A DNA stretch of 64,000 nucleotides from Pampus argenteus. Lineage: Eukaryota; Chordata; Actinopteri; Scombriformes; Stromateidae. Within the stretch, counting starts at the first letter, position 1. Each line of letters opens with the position of its first letter. Under the pieces are notes generated by a model. It made no database searches. It saw only the letters and a list, made by a program, of their open reading frames with translations, and was not told where the DNA came from. Shown here piece after piece: positions 43,674 through 57,255 of the stretch. Both the position numbers and the translations under genes were made by a program. Location of the stretch: the NCBI GenBank assembly GCA_036937835.1, contig CM072876.1, forward strand, positions 19,528,001 to 19,592,000, written 5' to 3'.

Positions 43674-46600
43674 ACTAATCATTAGAAATCAGTAACTTGT
43701 TGATGGCAAACATCGTTTTGATTGAAATTATTGCTCCTTGTTTATGAAAAACTGTAGTTGTCAGTGTTGGCCTTTTCTCGCAGAGAGAAAGCTATTTTTT
43801 TACAAATGTTACAGTAAAAGCTGCAGGAAGCTCTCAGAAGTGAGTTTTTGGTCCTAATCATTAGAAATCAGTAACTTGTTGATAGCAAACATGGCTTTGA
43901 TTGAAAATATTGCTCCTTGTTTAAGAAAAACTGTAGTTGTCAGTTTTGGCCTTCTCTCGCCGAGAGAAAGCTATTTTTTACAAATGTTACAGTAAAAGCA
44001 GCAGGAAGCTCTCAGAAGTGAGTTTTGTGCTCCTAATCATTAGAAATCAGTTATTTGTTGATGGCAAACATGGTTTTGATTGAAAATATTGCTCCTTGAT
44101 TTAGAAAGATTGTAGTTGTCAGTTTTGTCCTTCTCTCGCCGAGAGAAAGCTGTTTTTACAAATGTTGCAGTAAAAGCTGCAGGAAGCTCTCAGAAGTGAG
44201 TTTTTTTTGGTCCTAATCATTAGAAATCAGTAACTTGTTGATGGCAAACATGGCTTTGATTGAAAATATTGCTCCTTGTTTAAGAAAAACTGTAGTTGTC
44301 AGTTTTGGCCTTCTCTTGCCGAGAGAAAGCTATTTTTACAAATGTTACAGTAAAAGCTTCAGGAAGCTCTCAGAAGTGAGTTTTTGGGTGCTAGTCATTA
44401 GAAATCAGTTACTTGTTGATGGCAAACATGGTTTTGATTGAAAATATTGCTCTTTGTTTAAGAAAAACTGTAGTTGTCAATTTTGGCCTTCTCTCGCCGA
44501 GAGAAAGCTATTTTTTTTACAAATGTTTCAGTAAAAGCTGCAGGAAGCTCTCAGAAGTGAGTTTTTGGGTGCTAATCATTAGAAACCAGTTACTTGTTGA
44601 TGGCAAACATGGTTTTGATTGAAAGTATTGCTCTGTGTTTAAGAAAAACTGTAGTTGTCAATTTTGGCCTTCTCTCGCCGAGAGAAAGCTATTTTTTTTA
44701 CAAATGTTTCAGTAAAATCTGCAGGAAGCTCTCAGAAGTGACTTTTTGGGTGCTAATCATTAGAAATCAGTTACTTGTTGATGGCAAACATGGTTTTGAT
44801 TGAAAATATTGCTCTTTGTTTAAGAAAAACTGTAGTTGTCAATTCAGGCCTTCTCTCGCCGAGAGAAAGCTATTATTACAAATGTTACAATAAAAGCTGC
44901 AGGAAGCTCTCAGAAGTGAGTTTTGTGCGCCTAATCATTAGAAATCAGTTACTTGTTGAAGGCAAACATGGTTTTGATTGAAAATATTGCTGCTTGTTTT
45001 AGAAAAACTGTAGTTGTCAGTTTTGGCCTTCTCTTGCCGAGAGAAAGCTATTTTTACACATGTTACAGTAAAAGCTGCAGGAAGCTCTCAGAAGTGAGTT
45101 TTTGGGTGCTAATCATTACAAATAAGTTACTTGTTGATGGCAAACATGGTTTTGATTGAAAATATTGCTCTGTGTTTAAGAAAAACTGTAGTTGTCAATT
45201 TTGGCCTTCTCTCGCCGAGAGAAAGCTATTTTTTTTACAAATGTTTCAGTAAAATCTGCAGGAAGCTCTCAGAAGTGAGTTTTTGGGTGCTAATCATTAG
45301 AAATAAGTTACTTGTTGATGGCAAACATGGTTTTGATTGAAAATATTGCTCTGTGTTTAAGAAAAACTGTAGTTGTCAATTCAGGCCTTCTCTCGCCAAG
45401 AGAAAGCTATTATTACAAATGTTACAGTAAAAGCTGCAGGAAGCTCTCAAAAGTGAGTTTTTGGGTGCTAATCATTAGAAATCAGTGACTTGTTGATGGC
45501 AAACATGGTTTTGATTGAAAATATTGCTCTGTGTTTAAGAAAAACTGTAGTTGTCAATTCAGGCCTTCTCTCGCCGAGAGAAAGCTATTATTACAAATGT
45601 TACAGTAAAAGCTGCAGGAAGCTCTCAAAAGTTAGTTTTTGGGTGCTAATCATTAGAAATCAGTGACTTGTTGATGGCAAACATGGTTTTAATTGAAAAT
45701 ATTGCTCTGTGTTTAAGAAAAACTGTAGTTGTCAATTTTGGCCTTCTCTCGCCGAGAGAAAGCTATTTTTTTTACAAATGTTTAAGTAAAAGCTGCAGGA
45801 AGCTCTCAGAAGTGAGTTTTTGGGTGCTAATCATTAGAAACCAGTTACTTGTTGATGGCAAACATGGTTTTGATTGAAAATATTGCTCTTTGCTCAAGAA
45901 AAACTGTAGTTGTCAATTTTGGCCTTCTCACGTCGAGAGAAAGCTATTTTGTTTTACAAATGTTTCAGTAAAAGCTGCAGGAAGCTCTCAGAAGTGAGTT
46001 TTTGGGTGCTAATCATTAGAAACCAGTTACTTGTTGATGGCAAACATGGTTTTGATTGAAAATATTGCTCTTTGTTTAAGAAAAGCTGTAGTTTTTAATT
46101 TTTACCTTCTCTTGCTGAGAGAAAGCTGATTTTACAAATGTTACAGTAAAAGCTGCAGGAAGCTCTCAGAAGTGAGCTTTGTGCTCCTAATCATTAGAAA
46201 TCAGTTACTTGTTGATGGCAAACATGGTTTTGATTGAAAATATTGCTGCTTGTTTTAGAAAAACTGTAGTTGTCAGTTTTGGCCTTCTCTCGCAGAGAGA
46301 AAGCTATTTTTACAAATGTTACAGTAAAAGCTGCAGGAAGCTCTCAGAAGTGAGTTTTTTGGTCCTAATCATTAGAAATCAGTTACTTGTTGATGGCAAA
46401 AATGGTTTTGATTGAAAATATTGCTCCTTGTTTAAGAAAAACTATAGTTGTCAGTTTTGGCCTTCTCTCGCCGAGAGAAAGCTATTTTTACAAATGTTGC
46501 AGTAAAAGCTGCAGGAAGCTCTTAGAAGTGAGTTTTTTGGTCCTAATCATTAGAAACCAGTTACTTGTTGATGGCAAACATGGTTTTGATTGAAAATATT

Positions 46601-49600
46601 GCTCCTTGATTTAGAAAGACTGTAGTTGTCAGTTTTGGCCTTCTCTTGCCGAGAGAAAGCTATTTTTACAAATGTTACAGTAAAAGCTTCAGGAAGCTCT
46701 CAGAAGTGAGTTTTTGGGTGCTAATCATTAGAAATGAGTTACTTGTTGATGGCAAACATGGTTTTGATTGAAAATATTGCTCTTTGTTTAAGAAAAACTG
46801 TAGTTGTCATTTTTGGCATTATCTCGCCGAGAGAAAGGTATTTTTTACAAATGTTACAGTAAAAGCTGCAGGAAGCTTTCAAAAGTGAGTTTTTGGGTGC
46901 TAATCATTAGAAATCAGTGACTTGTTGATGGCAAACATTGTTTTGATTGAAAATATTGCTCTGTGTTTAAGAAAAACTGTAGTTGTCAATTTTGGCCTTC
47001 TCTCGCCGAGAGAAAGCTATTTTTTTTTACAAATGTTTCAGTAAAATCTGCAGGAAGCTCTCAGAAGTGAGTTTTTGGGTGCTAATCATTAGAAATCAGT
47101 TACTTGTTGATGGCAAACATGGTTTTGATTGAAAATATTGCTCTGTGTTTAAGAAAAACTGTAGTTGTCAATTTTGGCCTTCTCTCGCCGAGAGAAAGCT
47201 ATCTTTTTTACAAATGTTTCAGTAAAATCTGCAGGAAGCTCTCAGAAGTGACTTTTTGGGTGCTAATCATTAGAAATCAGTTACTTGTTGATGGCAAACA
47301 TGGTTTTGATTGAAAATATTGCTCTTTGTTTAAGAAAAACTGTAGTTGTCAATTCAGGCCTTCTCTCGCCGAGAGAAAGCTATTATTACAAATGTTACAA
47401 TAAAAGCTGCAGGAAGCTCTCAGAAGTGAGTTTTGTGCTCCTAATCATTAGAAATCAGTTACTTGTTGATGGCAAACATGGTTTTGATTGAAAATATTGC
47501 TGCTTGTTTTAGAAAAACTGTAGTTGTCAGTTTTGGCCTTCTCTTGGCGAGAGAAAGCTATTTTTACACATGTTACAGTAAAAGCTGCAGGAAGCTCTCA
47601 GAAGTGAGTTTTTTGGTCCTAATCATTAGAAACCAGTTACTTGTTGATGGCAAACATGGTTTTGATTGAAAATATTGCTCCTTTTTTAAGAAAATCTGTA
47701 GTTGTCAGTTTTGGCCTGAGAGAAAGCTATTTTTACAAATGTTACAGTAAAAGCTGCAGGAAGCTCTCAGAAGTGAGTTTTTTGGTCCTAATCAGTAGAA
47801 ATCAGTTACTTGTTGATGGCAAACATGGTTTTGATTGAAAATATTGCTCCTTGTTCAAGAAAAACTGTAGTTGTCAATTCAGGCCTTCTCTCGCCGAGAG
47901 AAAGCTATTATTACAAATGTTACAGTAAAAGCTGCAGGAAGCTCTCAAAAGTGAGTTTTTGGGTGCTAATCATTAGAAATCAGTGACTTGTTGGTGGCAA
48001 ACATGGTTTTAATTGAAAATATTGCTCTGTGTTTAAGAAAAACTGTAATTGTCAATTTTGGCCTTCTCTCGCCGAGAGAAAGCTATTTTTTTTTTACAAA
48101 TGTTTCAGTAAAAGCTGCAGGAAGCTCTCAGAAGTGAGTTTTTGGGTGCTAATCATTAGAAACCAGTTACTTGTTGATGGCAAACATGGTTTTGATTGAA
48201 AATATTGCTCTTTGCTCAAGAAAAACTGTAGTTGTCAATTTTGGCCTTCTCTCGCCGAGAGAAAGCTATTTTGTTTTACAAATGTTTCAGTAAAAGCTGC
48301 AGGAAGCTCTCAGAAGTGAGTTTTTGGGTGCTAATCATTAGAAACCAGTTACTTGTTGATGGCAAACATGGTTTTGATTAAAAATATTGCTCTTTGCTCA
48401 AGAAAAACTGTAGTTGTCAATTTTGGCCTTCTCTCGCCAAGAGAAAGCTATTTTTTTTACAAATGTTTCAGTAAAAGCTGCAGGAAGCTCTCAGAAGTGA
48501 GTTTTTGGGTGCTAATCATTAGAAACCAGTTACTTGTTGATGGCAAACATGGTTTTGATTGAAAATATTGCTCTTAGCTCAAGAAAAACTGTAGTTGTCA
48601 ATTTTGGCCTTCTCTTGCTGAGAGAAAGCTGTTTTTACAAATGTTACAGTAAAAGCTGCAGGAAGCTCTCAGAAGTGAGTTTTTGGGTGCTAATCATGAC
48701 AAATAAGTTACTTGTTGATGGCAAACATGGTTTTGATTGAAAATATTGCTCTGTGTTTAAGAAAAACTGTAGTTTTTAATTTTTACCTTCTCTTGCTGAG
48801 AGAAAGCTGATTTTACAAATGTTACAGTAAAAGCTGCAGGAAGCTCTCAGAAGTGAGCTTTGTGCTCCTAATCATTAGAAATCAGTTACTTGTTGATGGC
48901 AAACATGGTTTTGATTGAAAATATTGCTGCTTGTTTTAGAAAAACTGTAGTTGTCAGTTTTGGCCTTCTCTCGCAGAGAGAAAGCTATTTTTACAAATGT
49001 TACAGTAAAAGCTGCAGGAAGCTCTCAGAAGTGAGTTTTTTGGTCCTAATCATTAGAAATCAGTTACTTGTTGATGGCAAAAATGGTTTTGATTGAAAAT
49101 ATTGCTCCTTGTTTAAGAAAAACTGTAGTTGTCAGTTTTGGCCTGAGAGAAAGCTATTTTTACAAATGTTACAGTAAAAGCTGCAGGAAGCTCTCAGAAG
49201 TGAGTTTTTTGGTCCTAATCAGTAGAAATCAGTTACTTGTTGATGGCAAACATGGTTTTGATTGAAAATATTGCTCCTTGTTTAAGAAAAACTATAGTTG
49301 TCAGTTTTGGCCTTCTCTCGCCGAGAGAAAGCTATTTTTACAAATGTTGCAGTAAAAGCTGCAGGAAGCTCTTAGAAGTGAGTTTTTTGGTCCTAATCAT
49401 TAGAAACCAGTTACTTGTTGATGGCAAACATGGTTTTGATTGAAAATATTGCTCCTTGATTTAGAAAGACTGTAGTTGTCAGTTTTGGCCTTCTCTTGCC
49501 GAGAGAAAGCTATTTTTACAAATGTTACAGTAAAAGCTTCAGGAAGCTCTCAGAAGTGAGTTTTTGGGTGCTAATCATTAGAAATGAGTTACTTGTTGAT

Positions 49601-51985
49601 GGCAAACATGGTTTTGATTGAAAATATTGCTCTTTGTTTAAGAAAAACTGTAGTTGTCATTTTTGGCATTATCTCGCCGAGAGAAAGCTATTTTTTACAA
49701 ATGTTACAGTAAAAGCTGCAGGAAGCTTTCAAAAGTGAGTTTTTGGGTGCTAATCATTAGAAATCAGTGACTTGTTGATGGCAAACATTGTTTTGATTGA
49801 AAATATTGCTCTGTGTTTAAGAAAAACTGTAGTTGTCAATTTTGGCCTTCTCTCGCCGAGAGAAAGCTATTTTTTTTTACAAATGTTTCAGTAAAATCTG
49901 CAGGAAGCTCTCAGAAGTGAGTTTTTGGGTGCTAATCATTAGAAATCAGTTACTTGTTGATGGCAAACATGGTTTTGATTGAAAATATTGCTCTGTGTTT
50001 AAGAAAAACTGTAGTTGTCAATTTTGGCCTTCTCTCGCCGAGAGAAAGCTATCTTTTTTACAAATGTTTCAGTAAAATCTGCAGGAAGCTCTCAGAAGTG
50101 ACTTTTTGGGTGCTAATCATTAGAAATCAGTTACTTGTTGATGGCAAACATGGTTTTGATTGAAAATATTGCTCTTTGTTTAAGAAAAACTGTAGTTGTC
50201 AATTCAGGCCTTCTCTCGCCGAGAGAAAGCTATTATTACAAATGTTACAATAAAAGCTGCAGGAAGCTCTCAGAAGTGAGTTTTGTGCTCCTAATCATTA
50301 GAAATCAGTTACTTGTTGATGGCAAACATGGTTTTGATTGAAAATATTGCTGCTTGTTTTAGAAAAACTGTAGTTGTCAGTTTTGGCCTTCTCTTGGCGA
50401 GAGAAAGCTATTTTTACACATGTTACAGTAAAAGCTGCAGGAAGCTCTCAGAAGTGAGTTTTTTGGTCCTAATCATTAGAAACCAGTTACTTGTTGATGG
50501 CAAACATGGTTTTGATTGAAAATATTGCTCCTTTTTTAAGAAAAACTGTAGTTGTCAATTCAGGCCTTCTCTCGCCGAGAGAAAGCTATTATTACAAATG
50601 TTACAGTAAAAGCTGCAGGAAGCTCTCAGAAGTGAGTTTTTGGGTGCTAATCATTAGAAACCAGTTACTTGTTGATGGCAAACATGGTTTTGATTAAAAA
50701 TATTGCTCTTTGCTCAAGAAAAACTGTAGTTGTCAATTTTGGCCTTCTCTCGCCAAGAGAAAGCTATTTTTTTTTACAAATGTTTCAGTAAAAGCTGCAG
50801 GAAGCTCTCAGAAGTGAGTTTTTGGGTGCTAATCATTAGAAACCAGTTACTTGTTGATGGCAAACATGGTTTTGATTGAAAATATTGCTCTTAGCTCAAG
50901 AAAAACTGTAGTTGTCAATTTTGGCCTTCTCTTGCTGAGAGAAAGCTGTTTTTACAAATGTTACAGTAAAAGCTGCAGGAAGCTCTCAGAAGTGAGTTTT
51001 TGGGTGCTAATCATGACAAATAAGTTACTTGTTGATGGCAAACATGGTTTTGATTGAAAATATTGCTCTGTGTTTAAGAAAAACTGTAGTTGTCAATTTT
51101 GGCCTTCTCTCGCCGAGAGAAAGCTATTTTTTTTACAAATGTTTCAGTAAAATCTGCAGGAAGCTCTCAGAAGTGAGTTTTTGGGTGCTAATCATTAGAA
51201 ATCAGTTACTTGTTGATGGCAAACATGGTTTTGATTGAAAATATTGCTCTGTGTTTAAGAAAAACTGTAGTTGTCAATTTTGGCCTTCTCTCGCCGAGAG
51301 AAAGCTATTTTTTTTACAAATGTTTCAGTAAAATCTGCAGGAAGCTCTCAGAAGTGAGTTTTTGGGTGCTAATCATTAGAAATCAGTTACTTGTTGATGG
51401 CAAACATGGTTTTGATTGAAAATATTGCTCTTTGCTTAAGAAAAACTGTAGTTGTCAATTTTGGCCTTCTCTTGCTGAGAGAAAGCTGTTTTTACAAATG
51501 TTACAGTAAAAGCTGCAGAAAGCTCTCAGAAGTGAGTTTTTGGGTGCTAATCATTACAAATCAGTTACTTGTTGATGGCAAACATGGTTTTGATTGAAAA
51601 TATTGCTCATTGGTTAAGAATACCTGTAGTTGTCAATTCACGCCTTCTCTCGTCGAGAGAAAGCTATTTTTACAAATGTTACAGTAAAAGCTGCAGGAAG
51701 CTCTCAGAAGTGAGTTTTTGGGTGCTAATCATTAGAAATCAGTTATTTGTTGATAGCAAACATGGTTTTGATTGAAAATATTGCTCGTTGTTTAAGAAAA
51801 ACTGTAGTTGTCAGTTTTGGCCTGAGAGAAAGCTATTTTTACAAATGTTACAGTAAAAGCTGCAGGAAGCTCTCAGAAGTGAGTTTTGTGCTACTAATCA
51901 TTAGAAATCAGTTACTTGTTGATGGCAAACATGGTTTTGATTGAAAATATTGCTCCTTGTTTATGAAAAACTGTAGTTGTCACTT
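43674..51985. repeat. Satellite family A, third block
   Basis: Family A resumes at the right copy of ACTAA and continues the same monomer that the LTR element interrupted. Blocks at about 46090-47690 and 48771-50540 are copies (offset 2681, then 2850). The 169-bp change in offset is one extra short monomer (49068-49236) in the downstream copy. In the upstream copy the monomer at 46387 is the matching fusion. A further pair (48534 and 50851, offset 2317) shows another overlapping duplication. Nothing else is visible. Confidence 0.96.
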
Positions 51986-52261
51986 TTGGCTTTCTCTCAC
52001 TGAGAAAAAAAGCACTTTTTTTAAAAGAAATCTTACAATACAAGCTCTAAGAAGCTTGCAGAAGTGAGTTTCAAAGTTCTAATCTTTAAAAATGTCTTAC
52101 TTATTGATGGCAAACATGGTTTGATTGAAAATATTGCTGTATGTTTAATCCACACACGATTTTTCATTTCTGGCCTTCTCTCGCTAAGAGAATGCTTTTT
52201 TTTTTTTAATTTTACAATAAAAGCTGTAAGAAGCTTGCAGAAGTGAGTTTCAAAGTTCTAA

Positions 52262-52428
52262 TAATTAAAAATCAGTTACTTATTGATGGCAAACATGGTT
52301 TTGATTGAAAATATTGCTGTATGTTTAATCCACACAATGCTATTTTCTTTTTACAAATCTTACAATTTAAGATGTAAGAAGCTTGCAGAAGTGAGTTTCA
52401 AAGTTCTAATCATTAAAAACCAGTCATT
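52262..52428. repeat. Family B monomer with a central deletion
   Basis: After AATCCACAC this unit jumps directly to AATGCTATTTTC, losing about 37 bp that includes the whole hairpin dyad region. Neighbouring units retain it. Confidence 0.7.
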
Positions 52429-55320
52429 TATTGATGGCAAACATGGTTTGATTGAAAATATTGCTGTATGTTTAATCCACACAGATTTTTTTCATTTCTG
52501 GCCTTCTCTTGCTAAGAGAATGTTTTTTTTTTTTTTTACAAATCTTACAATTTTAGGTGTAAGAAGCTTGCAGAAGTGAGTTTCAAAGTTCTAATCAGTA
52601 AAAATCAGTTACTTATTGATGGCAAACATGGTGTTGATAGAAAATATTGCTGTATGTATAAGGCACACACGATTTCTCATTACTGGCTTTCTCTCACTGA
52701 GAAAAAAGCATTTTTTTTTTTTTATGTTACAGTATAAGCTGTGAGAAGCTTGCAGAAGTGAGTTTCAAAGTTCTAATCATTAAAAATCAGTTACTTATTG
52801 ATGGCAAGCATGGTTTTGAATGAAAATATTGCTGTATGTTTAATCCACACACGGTTTTTCATTTCTGGCTTTCTCTCACTGAGAAAAAAGTATATATTTT
52901 TAAATCTTACAATATAAGCTTTAAGAAGCTTGCAGAAGTGAGTTTTAAAGTTCTAATCATTAAAAATCAGTTACTTATTGATGGAAAACATGGTTTTGAT
53001 TGAAAATATTGCTGTATGTTTAAGCCACAAACGATTTGTCATTTTTGGCGTTGTCTCACTGAGAAAAAAAGCACTTTTTAAAAAATCTTACAATAAAAGC
53101 TCTAAGAAGCTTGCAGAATTGAGTTTCAAAGTTTTAATAATTAAAAATCTGTTACTTATTGATGGCAAACATGGTTTTTATTGAAAATATTGCTGTATGT
53201 TTAAGCCACACACGAATTGTCATTTCTGGCTTTCTCTCACTGAGAAAAAAGTATATATTTTTTAAATCTTACAATATAAGCTTTAAGAAGCTTGCAGAAG
53301 TGAGTTTTAAAGTTCTAATCATTAAAAATCAGTTACTTATTGATGGCAAGCATGGTTTTGAATGAAAATATTGCTGTATGTTTAATCCACACACGGTTTT
53401 TCATCTCTGGCCTTCTCTTGCTAAGAGAATGCTATTTTTTTTTTTTACAAATCTTACAATAAAAGCTCTAAGAAGCTTGCAGAATAGAGTTTCAAAGTTT
53501 TAATAATTAAAAATCTGTTACTTATTGATGGCAAACATGGTTTTGATTGAAAATATTGCTGTATGTTTAAGCCACACACGATTTGTCATTTCTGGCTTTC
53601 TCTCACTGAGAAAAAAGTATATTTTTTTTAAATCTTACAATATAAGCTTTAAGAAGCTTGCAGAAGTGAGTTTCAAAGTTCTAATCATTAAAAATCAGTT
53701 ACTTATTGATGGCAAGCATGGTTTTGAATGAAAATATTGCTGTATGTTTAATCCACACACGGTTTTTCATCTCTGGCCTTCTCTTGCTAAGAGAATGCTA
53801 TTTTTTTTTAACAAATCTTACAATTTTAGCTGTAAGAAACTTGCAGAAGTGAGTTTCAAAGTTCTAATCATTAAAAATCAGTTACTTATTAATGGCAAGC
53901 ATGGTTTTGAATGAAAGTATTGCTGTATGTTTAATCCACACACGGTTTTTCATCTCTGGCCTTCTCTTGCTAAGAGAATGCTATTTTTTTTTTTACAAAT
54001 CTTACAATAAAAGCTCTAAAAAGCTTGCAGAAGTGAGTTTCAAAGTTCTAATCATTACAAATCAGTTACTTATTGCTGGCAAGCATGGTTTTGAATGAAA
54101 ATATTGCTGTATGTTTAATCCACACACGGTTTTTCATCTCTGGCCTTCTCTTCCTAAGAGAATGCTATTTCATTTTTACAAATCTTACAATAAAAGCTCT
54201 AAGAAGCTTGCAGAAGTGAGTTTCAAAGTTCTAATCATTACAAATCAGTTACTTATTGATGTCAAACATGGTTTTGATTGAAAATATTGCTGTATGTTTA
54301 AGCCACACACGATATGTCATTTTTGGCTTTCTCTCACTGAGAAAAAAAGGACTTTTTTTTTTTTTAATCTTACAATAAAAGCTCTAAGAAGCTTGCAGAA
54401 GTGAGTTTTAAAGTTCTAATGATTAAAAATCAGTTACTTGTTGATGGCAAACATGGTTTTGATTGAAAATATTTCTGTATGTTTAATATACACACATTTT
54501 TTCATTCCTGGCCTTCTCTCGCTAAGTGAATGCTATTTTTTTTTTACAAATCTTACAATTTTAGCTGTAAGAAGCTTGCAGAAGTGAGTTTCAGTGTTCT
54601 AATAATTAAAAATCAGTTACTTATTGATGGCAAACATGGTTTGATTGAAAATATTGCTGTATGTTTAATCCACATACGATTTTTCATTTCTGGATTTCTC
54701 TCACTAAGAGAATGCTATTTTTTTTTTTGCAAATCTTATAATTTTACCTGTAAGAAACTTGCAGAAGTGAGTTTCAAAGTTTTAATCATTAAAAATCAGT
54801 TACTTATTGATGGCAAGCATAGTTTTGAATGAAAATATTGATGTATGTTTAAGCCACAAACGATTTGTCATTTCTGGATTTCTCTCACTAAGAGAATGCT
54901 ATTTTTTTTTTTGCAAATCTTATAATTTTACCTGTAAGAAACTTGCAGAAGTGAGTTTCAAAGTTCTAATCATTAAAAACCAGTCACTTATTGATGGCAA
55001 ACGTGGTTTTGAATGAAAATATTGCTGTATGTTTAAGCCACACACGATTTGTCATTTCTGGCTTTCTCTCACTCAGAAAAAAGCATATATTTTTTTTTAA
55101 ATCTTACAATATAAGCTGTAAGAAGCTTGCAGAAATGAGTTTCAATGTTCTAATCATTAAAAATCCGTTACTTATTGATGGCAAGCATGGTTTTGAATGA
55201 AGATATTGCTGTATGTTTAAGCCACAAAAGATTTGTCATTTTTGGCTTTCTCTCACTGAGAAAAAAGCATTTTTTGATTTTGTAATCTTACAATATAAGC
55301 TGTAAGAAGCTTGCAGAAGT

Positions 55321-55345
55321 GAGTTTCAAAGTTTTGATTGAAAAT
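55321..55345. repeat. Deletion junction between two family B monomers
   Basis: GAGTTTCAAAG is followed directly by TTTTGATTGAAAAT, so about 41 bp containing CTAATCATTA and GATGGCAAACATGG are missing. The junction lies in a shared GTT/GTTTT, consistent with microhomology. Confidence 0.7.
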
Positions 55346-56049
55346 ATTGCTGTATGTTTAAGCCACACACAATTTGTCATTTCTGGCTTTCACTCACTGA
55401 GAAAAAAGTATTTTTTTTTTTTTTTAAATCTTACAATATAAGCTTTAAGAAGCTTGTAGAAGTGAGTTTCAAAGTTCTAATCATTAAAAACCAGTCACTT
55501 ATTGATGGCAAACAAGGTTTTGAATGAAAATATTGCTGTATGTTTAAGCCACACACAATTTGTCATTTCTGGCTTTCTCTCACTGAGAAAAAAGTATTTC
55601 TTTTTTTTAAATCTTACAATATAAGCTTTAAGAAGCTTGTAGAAGTGAGTTTCAAAGTTCTAATCATTAATAACCAGTCACTTATTGATGACAAACAACT
55701 TTTTGAATGAAAAAAATGCTGTATGTTTAAGCCACACACGATTTGTCATTACTGACTTTCTATCACTGGGAAAAAAGCATTTTTTATTTTTCAATGTTAC
55801 AATATAAGCTGTAAGACGCTTGTATAAGTGAGTTTCAAAGGTCTAATCATTAAAAATCAGTTACTTATTGATGGCAAGCATGGTTTTGAGTGAAAATATT
55901 GCTGTATGTTTAAGCCACAAACGATTTGTCATTTTTGGCATTGTCTCACTGAGAAAAAAAAGCACTTTTTAAAAAACCTTACAATAAAAGCTCTAAGAAG
56001 CTTGCAGAATAGAGTTTCAAAGTTTTAATAATTAAAAATCTGTTACTTA

Positions 56050-57255
56050 TTGATGGCAAACATGGTTTTGATTGAAAATATTGCTGTATGTTTAAGCCAC
56101 ACACGATTTGTCATTTCTGGCTTTCTCTCACTGAGAAAAAAGTATATTTTTTTTAAATCTTACAATATAAGCTTTAAGAAGCTTGCAGAAGTGAGTTTTA
56201 AAGTTCTAATCATTAAAAATCAGTTACTTATTGATGGCAAGCATGGTTTTGAATGAAAATATTGCTGTATGTTTAATCCACACACGGTTTTTCATCTCTG
56301 GCCTTCTCTTGCTAAGAGAATGCTATTTTTTTTTTAACAAATCTTAAAATTTTAGCTGTAAGAAACTTGCAGAAGTGAGTTTCAAAGTTCTAATCATTAA
56401 AAATCCGTTACTTATTGATGGCAAGCATGGTTTTGAATGAAGATATTGCTGTATGTTTAAGCCACAAAAGATTTGTCATTTTTGGCTTTCTCTCACTGAG
56501 AAAAAAGCATTTTTTGATTTTGTAATCTTACAATATAAGCTGTAAGAAGCTTGCAGAAGTGAGTTTCAAAGTTCTAATCATTAAAAATAAGTCACTTATT
56601 GATGGCAAACATGGTTTTGATTGAAAATATTGCTGTATGTTTAATCCACACAGGATATTTCATTTCTGGCCCTCTCTCGCTAAGAGAATGCTAATTTTTT
56701 TTTTTTTTACAAATCTTACAATTTTTGCTATAAGAAACATGAAAAAGTGAGTTTCAAAGTTCTAATCATTAGAAAACAGTCACTTATTGGTGGCAAACGT
56801 GGTTTTAAATGAAAATATTGCTGTATGTTTAAGCCACACACGATTTGTCATTTCTGGCCTTCTCTCGCTAAGAGAATGCTATTTTTTTTTTATTTTACAA
56901 TAAAAGCTCTAAGAAGCTTGCAGAAGTGAGTTTTAAAGTTCTAATGATTAAAAATCAGTTACTTGTTGATGGCAAACATGGTTTTGATTGAAAATATTTC
57001 TGTATGTTTAATATACACACAATTTTTCATTCCTGGCCTTCTCTCGCTAAGTGAATGCTATTTTTTTTTTACAAATCTTACAATTTTAGCTGTAAGAAGC
57101 TTGCAGAAGTGAGTTTCAGTGTTCTAATAATTAAAAATCAGTTACTTATTGATGGCAAACATGGTTTGATTGAAAATATTGCTGTATGTTTAATCCACAT
57201 ACGATTTTTCATTTCTGGATTTCTCTCACTAAGAGAATGCTATTTTTTTTTTGCA
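56050..57255. repeat. Family B segment partly duplicated from 53525-54730
   Basis: The monomers at 53525 and 54530 recur at 56050 and 57055, both at offset 2525, with identical translated frames at the first. The monomers in between do not match at that offset; one at about 56421 matches 55181 instead (offset about 1240). The region is therefore a mosaic and not a simple duplication. Confidence 0.65.
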
